From positions 1 through 64,000 of the forward strand of contig NZ_JACHHB010000018.1 of assembly GCF_014202575.1 (NCBI RefSeq): 64,000 nucleotides of DNA. Reading direction: 5' to 3'. The first letter of the stretch is position 1. Every line of letters begins with the position of its first letter. The position numbers and the translations under genes were made by a program. Below, piece by piece: positions 36,983-48,014 of this stretch. The notes below the pieces were generated by a model that was not told the DNA's origin, did no database searches, and saw only the letters and a program-made list of their open reading frames with translations. The DNA is from Texcoconibacillus texcoconensis (lineage in GTDB: Bacteria; Bacillota; Bacilli; Bacillales; Salisediminibacteriaceae).

Positions 36983-37165
36983 TTATTGTCGCTTTTGATT
37001 GGCTAAGTCACGTTCAGCAATTTCAATGGCTTTTTTCACCATATTGCCGGCATCCCGGGAACGAATACCTCCCCAACCTTCCTCTTGAACGGTGTTATAA
37101 AATCCGAGTTCTTTGGCTAACTCTTCTTTTAATCCGTCCGACATGACACTTCGCTTTCTACTCAA
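36983..37165 (-). CDS. sspF: Small acid-soluble spore protein SspF (alpha/beta type)
   Basis: A 60-residue DNA-coating spore protein of the alpha/beta SASP family. [18 protein letters not shown] is followed by [20 protein letters not shown], which contains the conserved core. Two TTG codons can start the frame. I prefer the second (37165) because AAGGGG lies 9 nt upstream and the N-terminus then matches B. subtilis SspF. It lies between veg and ispE. The Shine-Dalgarno is inside a 10-bp inverted repeat whose partner lies 49 nt upstream. Confidence 0.93.
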   Translation of the reverse strand: MSRKRSVMSDGLKEELAKELGFYNTVQEEGWGGIRSRDAGNMVKKAIEIAERDLANQKRQ

Positions 37166-37202
37166 TGGCAACAGCCCCTTTTGCAGATGATCGCGACATT
37201 CT

Positions 37203-37232
37203 TAGATTGAGCGTTATTTTATTGAAATATCA
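37203..37232 (-). promoter_or_regulatory. Possible SigG promoter of sspF
   Basis: CAATCTA (37203-37209) matches the -10 CATnnTA at 6 of 7. TGATA (37228-37232), 18 bp upstream, is only 3 of 5 for the -35. The location, 38 bp before the start and inside the inverted-repeat loop, is suitable, but the match is weak. Confidence 0.35.
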
Positions 37233-37291
37233 CAAAAGGAGCGTGAAAATTATTAGAAATATTGGAATAGTATCCTAATCTTCTTTTATTT

Positions 37292-37549
37292 CTAAACTGA
37301 TTTTGGTTCACTTGATTCATTTAAACTGACCTCAACAGATTTTGTTAAAAGGTCTGTGTAACTGTAAGACACACGTTCAAATGCATATTGATCTTGATCG
37401 AGCCTCACGACAAATACCGAAGGGTACGTCTTTTCTAGCATTCCTGTACGTTCAATCGTTTTGCGACGCCCTCCATTAGCTTTTACCGTGACTGTTCTAC
37501 CGAGATTTTCCTCCAATGATCGTTTTATTTCTTTAATCGTTTTCACCAA
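37292..37549 (-). CDS. veg: Veg protein (biofilm-associated)
   Basis: An 85-residue protein abundant in vegetative B. subtilis cells; there it stimulates biofilm genes through SinR/SlrR, by an unknown mechanism. The core [20 protein letters not shown], then [11 protein letters not shown] and [12 protein letters not shown], is nearly identical to the family. It starts with TTG; GAGGTGG lies 6 nt upstream (a GTG follows directly). It lies between yabG and sspF, as in B. subtilis. A 10-nt palindrome CTATGCATAG lies upstream near 37599-37608. Confidence 0.93.
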   Translation of the reverse strand: MVKTIKEIKRSLEENLGRTVTVKANGGRRKTIERTGMLEKTYPSVFVVRLDQDQYAFERVSYSYTDLLTKSVEVSLNESSEPKSV

Positions 37550-37654
37550 TTCGACCCACCTCTTCTACTTAAGTCATAATTTTCACGATGGAAACACTAT
37601 GCATAGGATGACCGAAAAGATAGAAAACATGCATAAAACTTGAATTACAGTCAT

Positions 37655-37689
37655 TAAAAACACCTCGAACCACAAAGGTGATCCGAGGT
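37655..37689 (-). terminator. Terminator after yabG
   Basis: ACCTCG and CGAGGT (37662-37689) with further internal pairing are followed by GTTTTTA on the minus strand. Confidence 0.75.
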
Positions 37690-37698
37690 TCTTCAAAT

Positions 37699-38583
37699 TT
37701 ATTTTTCAATTGAATCGGATTCATTGTCACTTTCATCTACAGGTACGCCACGACGCATCATTCCTTCAGTTTCCATTCCACCAAGCCCTTTATCACCTGT
37801 TAACGTGTGTTTTAAAACATCCCACATCCCGACTCGTTCCATAATCGGCGTTAAACTCACCTTCGCTGCAATATATACCGGGTCGAGGGCATGAATATTT
37901 ACTCGTTTTGGTGAACTGGCAAAGTTTGCACCAGCTTTTAAAATTGCAGGAAAATACGATTGACAAGCACCTGCAAAAATGACGAGGTGGTCCATGTAAG
38001 GAACGACCTTACGAGCCCGTTGAACAGCTTCAACAAAATATTTTGTATTTCTATACGATTTCAAATCGGAGTCGTTGCCTTTATTTTTTAAATAAGCATC
38101 GTGACCAGTAATCACAACAATATCTGGACGAACCATTTCAATAAGAGATGTAATCTGTTCAGGCATCTCCTTTTCTGAAATGTGAACGCCATAAACCGGG
38201 ACACCAAGGCGATCATAAACGGCCGTACATTTTTTTAAGTAGAGTGAATCGCCATCAATATGCAAAATCTTACCCGGAACTTCAAAATAAGATTTTTGAT
38301 CTTGGTAACCCGAAGTTACTTCATATTCACTTTTTTCTCGTATCCATTTTCGCTCTTGGCGAAATAATTGATAACAGCTTTCTTCTCTTTCTTTTTGTTG
38401 TTTTTGATGTTTTTTTCTTTCTTGTTCATCAAGAATGACGAGGTCACTTAACGGGGCATCGGCAACAAGGCGCATATCTTCACCGTGTAATTCTACCTCA
38501 TCTCCATCCACGCGAACGACGCGAAATACGATATCGCATTCGTATGAAGATCGACCGACGAGATGACCGACTTTTACTGACAC
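37699..38583 (-). CDS. yabG: Sporulation-specific protease YabG
   Basis: A mother-cell protease that trims coat proteins such as SpoIVA and SafA during spore maturation. The 294-residue product has the family blocks RPDIVVITGHDAYLKNKG, HLVIFAGACQSYF, FASSPKRVNIHALDPVYIAA and the GLGGMET ending. I chose the GTG at 38583, with GGAGGAGG 8 nt upstream, because the longer open frame covers the promoter; the N-terminus MSVKVGHLVGRSSYE then aligns with B. subtilis. It lies between rsmA and veg. Confidence 0.93.
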   Translation of the reverse strand: MSVKVGHLVGRSSYECDIVFRVVRVDGDEVELHGEDMRLVADAPLSDLVILDEQERKKHQKQQKEREESCYQLFRQERKWIREKSEYEVTSGYQDQKSYFEVPGKILHIDGDSLYLKKCTAVYDRLGVPVYGVHISEKEMPEQITSLIEMVRPDIVVITGHDAYLKNKGNDSDLKSYRNTKYFVEAVQRARKVVPYMDHLVIFAGACQSYFPAILKAGANFASSPKRVNIHALDPVYIAAKVSLTPIMERVGMWDVLKHTLTGDKGLGGMETEGMMRRGVPVDESDNESDSIEK

Positions 38584-38605
38584 ACTCAACGCCTCCTCCC
38601 TGACA

Positions 38606-38633
38606 TAGGGTATGCGCAAAGACGATGTGTCGT
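38606..38633 (-). promoter_or_regulatory. SigK-type promoter of yabG
   Basis: AC (38632-38633), 17 bp, CATACCCTA (38606-38614) matches the SigK pattern AC-N17-CATAnnnTA at every fixed position. B. subtilis yabG is SigK-dependent. Confidence 0.65.
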
Positions 38634-38644
38634 GCCTACCTTTT

Positions 38645-40079
<1,435 letters not shown>

Positions 40080-40193
40080 TTCTACCTCCTACATTACAAA
40101 ACAAAAAAACAGTATCAATCAAACTTCACTTTAGTATATCCTCTTCCGTTCGTAAATGAAACAACTGCACTGTGTCATTTATGGGCCTCTAAC

Positions 40194-40223
40194 AAAAAAA
40201 GACACAGGGCCAGCCCCTGTGTC
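40194..40223 (-). terminator. Terminator after yabE
   Basis: GACACAGGG and CCCTGTGTC (40201-40223) form a perfect stem followed by seven T on the minus strand. Confidence 0.92.
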
Positions 40224-40242
40224 CAATTCATCATTATTCATC

Positions 40243-41442
40243 TTATTCTAGTATTCTTATGCGAACACTTTGTCTTCCATAGCTATGTGCGCCGTCAGGC
40301 TTAAAGATATCAATCTTTTCCCCTTGGATCGCACCACCTGTATCAGCAGCCAAATATACGCCCTTTCCTTCAATCTCAACCCGTGAACCGAGCGGAATAA
40401 CGTTAGGATCAACAGCAATGACATTTTGATTTGGATTTGAACGCAAATCTATACCTGTTGCTGTGACACCAGAGCAACCAGTACAATAGGCTGTGTAAGC
40501 TGTCGAAGTGAAAGTTCTCCATTCTCCTGCGTTTCCAGATGTGCCTGAGGAGCTACGTGAAACCCCCGATGACGGTTGCCGCGTTCCAACGGCAACAATA
40601 CGATCTTCAGGTTCAGAAATCGTCATTTCCTCAATGAGTTCACGTGAGACTTCTTCACCGTTTTCGTATGTTACTTCGTAATGCTTTTCTAATTTCCCTT
40701 CTGTACCAGCCTCAATGACTCTTTCTTCACCAGAAGGTAATGAATCATCATTTCGAGTGACAGTAGCATAGTTTTTCGACTCTTCTACAATTTCTTCTTT
40801 GGTTTCAACACGGACCACATTTATATCCATCTCAGATGTGATCTCTTCTTCTTTCTTAGGTTCAACAAAATCATCGTCATTTAGTGTAATATTTTCTCTA
40901 TCTAATAAATTGGCTACGTTTGTAGGTATTGTCCATACTTCTTCTTCGTCTCCATCAACATTAATCGTGACAGGAAATGATTCTTCGTATACAACAGATG
41001 TTCTTTCAGAAATTGGTGCACGTAGTGAAGGTTCGATGCGATCATACTCACTCACTTTAATCTCTTTTTCATGAAGTAGATCAGAAACGGTTTCCGCTGT
41101 CGTCCACACTGTCCCTGTCTCCCCATTCTTCGTGAAAATAACAAGGTTTGCTGGCTTATAGGTCACAACCATGTCATCTTCTAGTTTTGTATCCAAAGAT
41201 GGGATAACTTCATCACGTGAGGTCACATCTACCTCTTGCTCTTGCAACAATCCTTCTACTGTTGCTTCATGGGTAAAAACAATTTGTTCTTCTCCATCCA
41301 TGTTTAACGTAACCGATAGTTTCGTAAATTCATAGCTAGCAAAAGCGGTAACGATAAGCAACAGAAGAAAGCTGACACCAGAAATGACCCACTTGTTCCT
41401 CAAAATATTAGAGGAAAACACGGGCTTGATCTTCTGTATCAT
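40243..41442 (-). CDS. yabE: Cell-wall-active protein YabE with DUF348, G5 and 3D domains
   Basis: A 399-residue exported protein. It has an N-terminal signal anchor (about residues 19-40), three DUF348 repeats (starting near residues 43, 100 and 157), a G5 domain (about 215-290), a Ser/Gly linker and a C-terminal 3D domain with FTSTAYTAYCTGCSGVTATG and the three-aspartate site ending AADTGGAI. The 3D domain is the fold of lytic transglycosylase-like resuscitation factors. In B. subtilis yabE is an autolysin-type gene controlled by an antisense RNA. It has a perfect SigA promoter here. Confidence 0.92.
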   Translation of the reverse strand: MIQKIKPVFSSNILRNKWVISGVSFLLLLIVTAFASYEFTKLSVTLNMDGEEQIVFTHEATVEGLLQEQEVDVTSRDEVIPSLDTKLEDDMVVTYKPANLVIFTKNGETGTVWTTAETVSDLLHEKEIKVSEYDRIEPSLRAPISERTSVVYEESFPVTINVDGDEEEVWTIPTNVANLLDRENITLNDDDFVEPKKEEEITSEMDINVVRVETKEEIVEESKNYATVTRNDDSLPSGEERVIEAGTEGKLEKHYEVTYENGEEVSRELIEEMTISEPEDRIVAVGTRQPSSGVSRSSSGTSGNAGEWRTFTSTAYTAYCTGCSGVTATGIDLRSNPNQNVIAVDPNVIPLGSRVEIEGKGVYLAADTGGAIQGEKIDIFKPDGAHSYGRQSVRIRILE

Positions 41443-41470
41443 GAGTCAACATTCCTCCTTCAAGAACCGC

Positions 41471-41499
41471 ATTATATACCTCCTTATTCTACTTGTCAA
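41471..41499 (-). promoter_or_regulatory. Consensus SigA promoter of yabE
   Basis: TTGACA (41494-41499), 17 bp, TATAAT (41471-41476), both boxes perfect. The -35 is overlapped by one arm (41498-41508) of an 11-bp inverted repeat whose other arm is at 41592-41602. Confidence 0.8.
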
Positions 41500-41654
41500 T
41501 GGAAGGGTCTCCTACCTTTGTCACACCTGAAAATACTAAAATCTTAAAATTCTCGACAAAACCAAGCTATGCAACGGGGAGAAGTAATAGAACCCTTCCA
41601 TTATTTTTCATAAAAAGGACATATTTTGCTAGCTTCCGACACCGCTATTCCACT

Positions 41655-42419
41655 TTATATTTGGAATAATTTCTCAGCGTTCGACGTTGTCTGTCGAACA
41701 ATTTCTTCATAAGAAACACCCTTTAACTCTGCAAGTTGTTCAGCAACCAACTTAACGTAAGCTGGCTCGTTTCGTTTACCTCTGTTTGGGTGCGGAGCTA
41801 AAAAAGGACAATCTGTTTCAATAAGCATACGCTCTAGTGGTACTTCTTTAGCAACTTCTTTAAGGTTTTTAGCATTTTTAAACGTCACTGGGCCACCGAA
41901 CGAAAGGTAGAATCCCATATCAAGACATGCATCAGCAATCGATTGATCACTGTTAAAACAATGCATAATCCCTCCTACCTCATGCGCATTTTCTTCTTTT
42001 AAAATCGCGACGATATCTTCAGAAGCATCACGGTTATGAATAACAATAGGTAATTGAACGCGCTTGGCTAATGCAATCTGTTCACGAAACACTTTTTTTT
42101 GTACGTCTGCGGGTGACTTATCCCAATGATAATCTAAGCCCATTTCTCCAATTGCTACAACTTTTTCGTGTGACGCACATTCTTCAATCCAAGCTAAATG
42201 TTCCTCTGTCATATCAATCGCATCGACTGGATGCCAACCGACTGCTGCATACATAAAGTCATAAGTTTCCGCAAGTTCTAAAGCACGTGGAATCGTTTCT
42301 TCGTTGAAACCAACAACGAGCATTCTTTCAACACCCGCATCTTGTGCACGTGTAATGACTTCCTCTAAATCTTCTTGGAAATGATCAATATTTAAGTGAA
42401 CATGAGTATCAAAAAGCAC
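41655..42419 (-). CDS. yabD: TatD-family metal-dependent deoxyribonuclease YabD
   Basis: A 254-residue TIM-barrel hydrolase. The N-terminal FDTHVHLN carries the two metal histidines. AIGEMGLDYHWDKSP, QLPIVIHNRDA, GGIMHCFN and LIETDCPFLAPHPNRGKRNE complete the site. TatD enzymes act as 3'-5' DNases. I prefer the GTG at 42419, with GGAGG 10 nt upstream, over earlier ATGs up to 42503, because those would place the frame inside the metS terminator. It follows metS. Confidence 0.93.
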   Translation of the reverse strand: MLFDTHVHLNIDHFQEDLEEVITRAQDAGVERMLVVGFNEETIPRALELAETYDFMYAAVGWHPVDAIDMTEEHLAWIEECASHEKVVAIGEMGLDYHWDKSPADVQKKVFREQIALAKRVQLPIVIHNRDASEDIVAILKEENAHEVGGIMHCFNSDQSIADACLDMGFYLSFGGPVTFKNAKNLKEVAKEVPLERMLIETDCPFLAPHPNRGKRNEPAYVKLVAEQLAELKGVSYEEIVRQTTSNAEKLFQI

Positions 42420-42452
42420 TTTTTCATCTCCTCCATCTTTTATCGTTACATC

Positions 42453-42508
42453 GTAAAAAAAGAGGTTGATCATAGAAGATGAAACACCCCTCATATCGAT
42501 CAACCTCT
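42453..42508 (-). terminator. Terminator after metS
   Basis: AGAGGTTGATC and GATCAACCTCT (42461-42508) form a perfect 11-bp stem followed by a T run on the minus strand. Confidence 0.9.
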
Positions 42509-42520
42509 TTTCTTTTTTCG

Positions 42521-44515
<1,995 letters not shown>

Positions 44516-44540
44516 TTAAAGTCATATGATTGTTCACAAA

Positions 44541-44862
44541 CAAAAAACCCCCGCCCTATAAAGGGACGAGAGTTGAACGACTCACGTGGTACCACCCAAT
44601 TTCCTCTTAACAATAAGAGGCACTCAAAGATAAAGGAAATCAAACTTCCTTTACTACAGCTGATAACGCCAGCTTACGTCGACCGCTTATGAGCTACAAT
44701 GCTACACTCGCGGACGAAATCCTCCAGGGCCACGTTCAAAAGTTCAACCCTTGCCAGCTCTCAGCATTACTGACTCTCTGTATAGGATCTTCCTTTCTAC
44801 TCATCCGTTCATCAGATATTTTCCAGTCTCCATTTTTTAAACAGTATCGCTCATCTTGTCTC
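44541..44862 (-). ncRNA. T-box riboswitch of metS
   Basis: The conserved T-box GGGTGGTACCACG (44585-44597) is followed by a terminator hairpin and T run (44541-44572). Upstream are stem I landmarks: ATGAGTAG, CAGAGAG and GCTGAGAGC. The TGGT bulge sequence would pair with an ACCA tRNA end, as expected for tRNA-Met (discriminator A). The most likely specifier codon, read after GAAC, is GTG (44731-44733), not ATG. I could not fold the RNA, so the specifier is tentative. Confidence 0.88.
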
Positions 44863-44864
44863 AA

Positions 44865-44893
44865 AATATACCTAACGACCCTGATTGTGTCAA
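44865..44893 (-). promoter_or_regulatory. SigA promoter of the metS T-box leader
   Basis: TTGACA (44888-44893), 17 bp, TATATT (44865-44870). Confidence 0.75.
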
Positions 44894-44946
44894 GGTAACC
44901 GGGTCATGTCAGGACATTTTTTAATGAGATATCGAAGCTTTCATCA

Positions 44947-44978
44947 TGTCGACAAAAAACATGTCGAAAAATGCCGAA
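44947..44978 (+). promoter_or_regulatory. Cluster of Spo0A-box-like sites between metS and abrB
   Basis: TGTCGAC (44947-44953), TGTCGAA (44962-44968) and TGCCGAA (44972-44978) match the Spo0A box TGnCGAA at 6, 7 and 7 of 7 positions, in the same orientation. The last two are exactly 10 bp apart, one DNA turn. They lie about 54 bp upstream of the metS leader promoter and about 165 bp upstream of the abrB promoter. Confidence 0.5.
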
Positions 44979-45142
44979 AAAAGTCCCGTCCTTCTTGTTT
45001 GCAATATCCGTTTTCCCCCTTTACCATAATAAGTAAATCAGATTATGAAAATTAAAATCCTTGAAAAACCCTCTTAACTCCCAACACAACAACCTTTCTC
45101 ACTTACTAAATCTATTTAATTGTAAAATAAAACAATTTGTAA

Positions 45143-45195
45143 TTGACTTCTTTTGGAAGGATTGGTATTCTAAGTAGGCACAGAATTTTGTCGAA
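45143..45195 (+). promoter_or_regulatory. abrB promoter with downstream Spo0A box
   Basis: TTGACT (45143-45148), 17 bp, TATTCT (45166-45171). A perfect Spo0A box TGTCGAA (45189-45195) lies just past the expected start of transcription, where Spo0A-P represses abrB in B. subtilis. Apart from these sites and the cluster at 44947-44978, the region from 44894 to 45142 shows nothing I can name. Confidence 0.75.
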
Positions 45196-45234
45196 AAATG
45201 ATAGAGGAGAAACATAGAAAGAGGAGGAAGAACA

Positions 45235-45519
45235 ATGAAATCAACAGGAATTGTACGTAAGGTGGACGAGTTAGGACGTGTAGTGATTCCAATCGAACTA
45301 CGCCGTACTTTGGATATTGCTGAAAAAGACGCACTTGAGATTTATGTCGATGATGACCGCATTGTCTTGAAAAAATACAAACCAAACATGACTTGTCAAG
45401 TGACAGGGGAAGTCTCTGACAGCAATGTTTCTTTAGCAGATGGAAAAATCATTTTAAGCCCAGAAGGCGCAAAAGAAGTAATTCAAGAATTAGAAGGTTT
45501 CATTTCCAAAAGTGACTAA
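45235..45519 (+). CDS. abrB: Transition-state regulator AbrB
   Basis: A 94-residue repressor of post-exponential genes, and the only plus-strand gene in the window. The N-terminal swapped-hairpin DNA-binding domain (KSTGIVRKVDELGRVVIPIE, then LRRTLDI) is followed by a multimerisation domain with MTCQVTGEVS. GAGGAGG lies 7 nt before the ATG. It is divergent from metS and convergent with rsmI, sharing a bidirectional terminator. A Spo0A box after its promoter predicts repression at the onset of sporulation, which in turn would relieve AbrB targets such as spoVG. Confidence 0.97.
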   Translation: MKSTGIVRKVDELGRVVIPIELRRTLDIAEKDALEIYVDDDRIVLKKYKPNMTCQVTGEVSDSNVSLADGKIILSPEGAKEVIQELEGFISKSD

Positions 45520-45534
45520 TCAATACTTCTAACA

Positions 45535-45580
45535 AAAAGGGTCAGACGTCACTAGGAACCGTGACTTCTGACCCTTTTCT
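45535..45580. terminator. Bidirectional terminator between abrB and rsmI
   Basis: AAGGGTCAGACGTCAC pairs with GTGACTTCTGACCCTT (45538-45576). T runs occur on both strands, so it serves abrB and rsmI. Confidence 0.88.
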
Positions 45581-45622
45581 TTCAAATCAAATTGCACGAA
45601 AAGAAAGCGCATTTTGTTTTGA

Positions 45623-46504
45623 TTATTGATGGTAAGCATTATATACTTCTCTTTTTTTCATATTTCGATCGGCAGATGTTTGCTTAATGGCATCTTTGGT
45701 TGTCATTCCAGATTCGATGTACTGTTCAATATGTTCATTGAGTGTATATTCTGACCACCAAGCAGTTGATTTCAATTCACTCGTATCATCAGCTTGTTCA
45801 TCGCTTCCTTCAACGATTAAACAACATTCGCCTTTCACGCCACCGCGTTCTTCAATCTGCTCACGTACTGTTTGACATGAACCACGAATAAATTCTTCAT
45901 GAATTTTCGTTAATTCTCTCGCTAAGCAAACTTGGCGATTTCCTAATACTTCTTCGAGCGTAGATAATGTATCTTTCACGCGATATGGAGATTCGTAAAT
46001 CACAAGACTTGCTTGGATATTCTTATAAGATAGAAGCTGCTTGACCTTAAGTTTTTTCTTTCGCTCTAAAAAGCCTAGAAAGACAAATGGTTCAGGTGCA
46101 AGGCCAGATGCAGTAAGCGCAGGAACAACGGCATTAGCCCCTGGAAGTGGCACAACTGATATTCCCTCATTAACACATGAAACAACAAGTTCATGACCAG
46201 GATCAGAAATGGCTGGAGAACCAGCGTCACTAGTCAGTGCAATATCCTCACCGGCTTTTAACTTCCCGATAAGCTCCTCTTCTCGCGCATGTTTATTATG
46301 TTCATGATAACTCATCAACGGCGTATCAATATGAAAATGATTACACAATTTTTTCGTTACTCTTGTATCCTCACACGCAACAAGAGTGGCTGACTTTAGG
46401 CATTCAATCGCTCGGAAAGTCATATCTTGTAAATGGCCAATTGGCGTTGGCACAAGGTAAAGCGTTCCTAACTGTTCATAAACTGGTTGCTGTTCCACAT
46501 TCAT
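45623..46504 (-). CDS. rsmI: 16S rRNA (cytidine-2'-O)-methyltransferase RsmI
   Basis: Methylates the ribose of C1402 (E. coli numbering) of 16S rRNA using SAM. It belongs to the tetrapyrrole-methylase fold: LYLVPTPIGHLQDMTFRAI at the start, ACEDTRVTKKL, ALTSDAGSPAISDPGHELV and the YESPYRV motif. The ATG at 46504 gives 293 residues. A GTG two codons later has better spacing (6 nt) to AGGGAG. It overlaps yazA by about 29 bases and converges on abrB. Confidence 0.94.
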   Translation of the reverse strand: MNVEQQPVYEQLGTLYLVPTPIGHLQDMTFRAIECLKSATLVACEDTRVTKKLCNHFHIDTPLMSYHEHNKHAREEELIGKLKAGEDIALTSDAGSPAISDPGHELVVSCVNEGISVVPLPGANAVVPALTASGLAPEPFVFLGFLERKKKLKVKQLLSYKNIQASLVIYESPYRVKDTLSTLEEVLGNRQVCLARELTKIHEEFIRGSCQTVREQIEERGGVKGECCLIVEGSDEQADDTSELKSTAWWSEYTLNEHIEQYIESGMTTKDAIKQTSADRNMKKREVYNAYHQ

Positions 46505-46772
46505 CTCCCTTTCCCGTCTCAATTACCTGCAACTTTTTATGCCTTGGCAATTGCTTCAATCGATGCTCTTCTTGCATCGCTTCCGTTTTTGTTAAGAAAG
46601 ACGCCACATACACGAGCGTGAACGGCCCACGCCCACGCGTATATTTCGCCCCTTTTCCTTCTTCATGTTGACGCAACCTCTTGTTTACATCCGTCGTATA
46701 TCCTGTATACAAACTTCCATCTTTACACTCCAACATATAGACAAAATGTTTACGTTGATTGTCCATGCTCAT
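46476..46772 (-). CDS. yazA: GIY-YIG domain protein YazA
   Basis: A 98-residue protein consisting of a UvrC-type GIY-YIG nuclease domain: HFVYMLECKDGSLYTGYTTD, then VNKRLRQHEEGKGAKYTRGR. The tyrosine, arginine and glutamate typical of the active site are present. Members of this YhbQ/YazA group are proposed structure-specific nucleases with unknown targets. I prefer a start at 46772 or 46766; the open frame to 46820 runs inside yabB. It overlaps yabB and rsmI, so the three are a tight unit. Confidence 0.88.
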   Translation of the reverse strand: MSMDNQRKHFVYMLECKDGSLYTGYTTDVNKRLRQHEEGKGAKYTRGRGPFTLVYVASFLTKTEAMQEEHRLKQLPRHKKLQVIETGKGDECGTATSL

Positions 46773-47490
46773 AAACGCTTCGAAACTCCTCTGTGTAACG
46801 ATTTTGTTCATTATAGACAATATGAGGGTGATGTACTGTCACACCCGGCTGACCATCCTTCGTTGCCTCAATAAGCACCATGTTTGCATCTTTTCCTGCC
46901 TTTGGATGAACCATTTGGATCCGCTTCGGTTCCAAACGGTATTGCCGCATAAGTACCATCAAATCTCCTAAACGTTCAGGACGGTGAACAAGCGCACATT
47001 TTCCCTTTTGCTTTAATAATCGACTCGAAACGCGAATAATATCCTCTAATGTACAATAAATTTCATGTTTTGCCACCGAAACACGCTGGTTATCATTCAA
47101 TTCACTAGCAGAAGGTGTGCGAAAATACGGTGGATTACAAGTGACTAAATCATAAGAATCCCACTTCACATGACCATCCAACTCATTAATATCGGCCTGC
47201 CACACATTTACTTGCTCTTGTAAATGATTTAACTGCACACTTTCTTGTGCCATCTCTACAAGTGGCTTTTGCAATTCAACCGCATCAATTGGCACACGAC
47301 TCCGTTCCGTTAACAACAACGGTATTGCTCCACTTCCACTACATAAGTCAATGATCTTTCCCCTCGTAATCGGCACATATGTAAAACGTGCTAACAACAC
47401 CGCATCCGTGGAAAACGTAAAAATTTCCTCATTTTGTACAATTGATAACTTCGTCCCCGGTAAATAGTCTTGACGATTTTCTTTCACCAT
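46750..47490 (-). CDS. yabB: tRNA1(Val) adenine-N6-methyltransferase-like protein YabB
   Basis: A 246-residue SAM-dependent methyltransferase of the TrmN6/YfiC group. KIIDLCSGSGAIPLLLTERS is the SAM loop and LVTCNPPYFRTP the catalytic NPPY motif, which targets an amino group of adenine. E. coli TrmN6 methylates A37 of tRNA-Val; the Bacillus substrate is assumed. A possible promoter TTGAGG-16-TATACT lies in the 152-bp gap upstream, which otherwise shows nothing. Confidence 0.9.
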   Translation of the reverse strand: MVKENRQDYLPGTKLSIVQNEEIFTFSTDAVLLARFTYVPITRGKIIDLCSGSGAIPLLLTERSRVPIDAVELQKPLVEMAQESVQLNHLQEQVNVWQADINELDGHVKWDSYDLVTCNPPYFRTPSASELNDNQRVSVAKHEIYCTLEDIIRVSSRLLKQKGKCALVHRPERLGDLMVLMRQYRLEPKRIQMVHPKAGKDANMVLIEATKDGQPGVTVHHPHIVYNEQNRYTEEFRSVYEHGQST

Positions 47491-47642
47491 TAACCGTTCC
47501 TCACTTCTGTAATATATTAATAAAAAAAGCTGCTCAAGTGGAAAGGTATTTCCTTTGCCCCCCCATCGTACAGCGTTACGTTCTACGACCAGGAGAGGAA
47601 TCTTCGGAAGTATACCCTTCGATGAGTCAGCCTCAAGTTCAT

Positions 47643-47996
47643 TTATTTTTTATTTAAAAAGGCGAGGCAAAATAAACAGTCCCCTTCTTTTCGCAAACTC
47701 CCATAGTGAAGGTTACATATATGAAATCCTTCTTGATAAAGTCTTGCCAGATTGTCATACCCTTCACCTAAACTAGACGTCAACGGTTTATTCTTTTTCT
47801 TCGTTTCTTGTTGAGGTTCGTGTTCTTGTTTCGGTGGATCAATCCGCTCGCGGAGATTTTCATTTTCCATTTTTAACGCCTGGTTTTCCTCAAGCAAAAA
47901 CGCGAGCTGCTCTTTCAGTTCGCGAAATTCCTCATGTAAACCACCAATACGTTCTTCAAATTGACTCACCCGCGTGAAAATTTCCTTTTTATCCAC
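47643..47996 (-). CDS. yabA: Replication-initiation control protein YabA
   Basis: A 117-residue negative regulator of initiation that bridges DnaA and the DnaN clamp. It has an N-terminal leucine-rich coiled coil (about residues 1-60, [20 protein letters not shown]) and a C-terminal zinc domain: [20 protein letters not shown]. The GTG start has TGAGGTG 8 nt upstream. It follows ricT as in B. subtilis. Confidence 0.95.
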   Translation of the reverse strand: MDKKEIFTRVSQFEERIGGLHEEFRELKEQLAFLLEENQALKMENENLRERIDPPKQEHEPQQETKKKNKPLTSSLGEGYDNLARLYQEGFHICNLHYGSLRKEGDCLFCLAFLNKK

Positions 47997-48014
47997 GATG
48001 CGTACACCTCATTA

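Noticed and set aside
44726-44737. Reading the metS T-box specifier as TGG (Trp) or CGT (Arg)
   Set aside because: The TGGT bulge requires an ACCA tRNA end; tRNA-Trp normally has discriminator G. The downstream gene is metS. GTG after GAAC fits best, though not proven.
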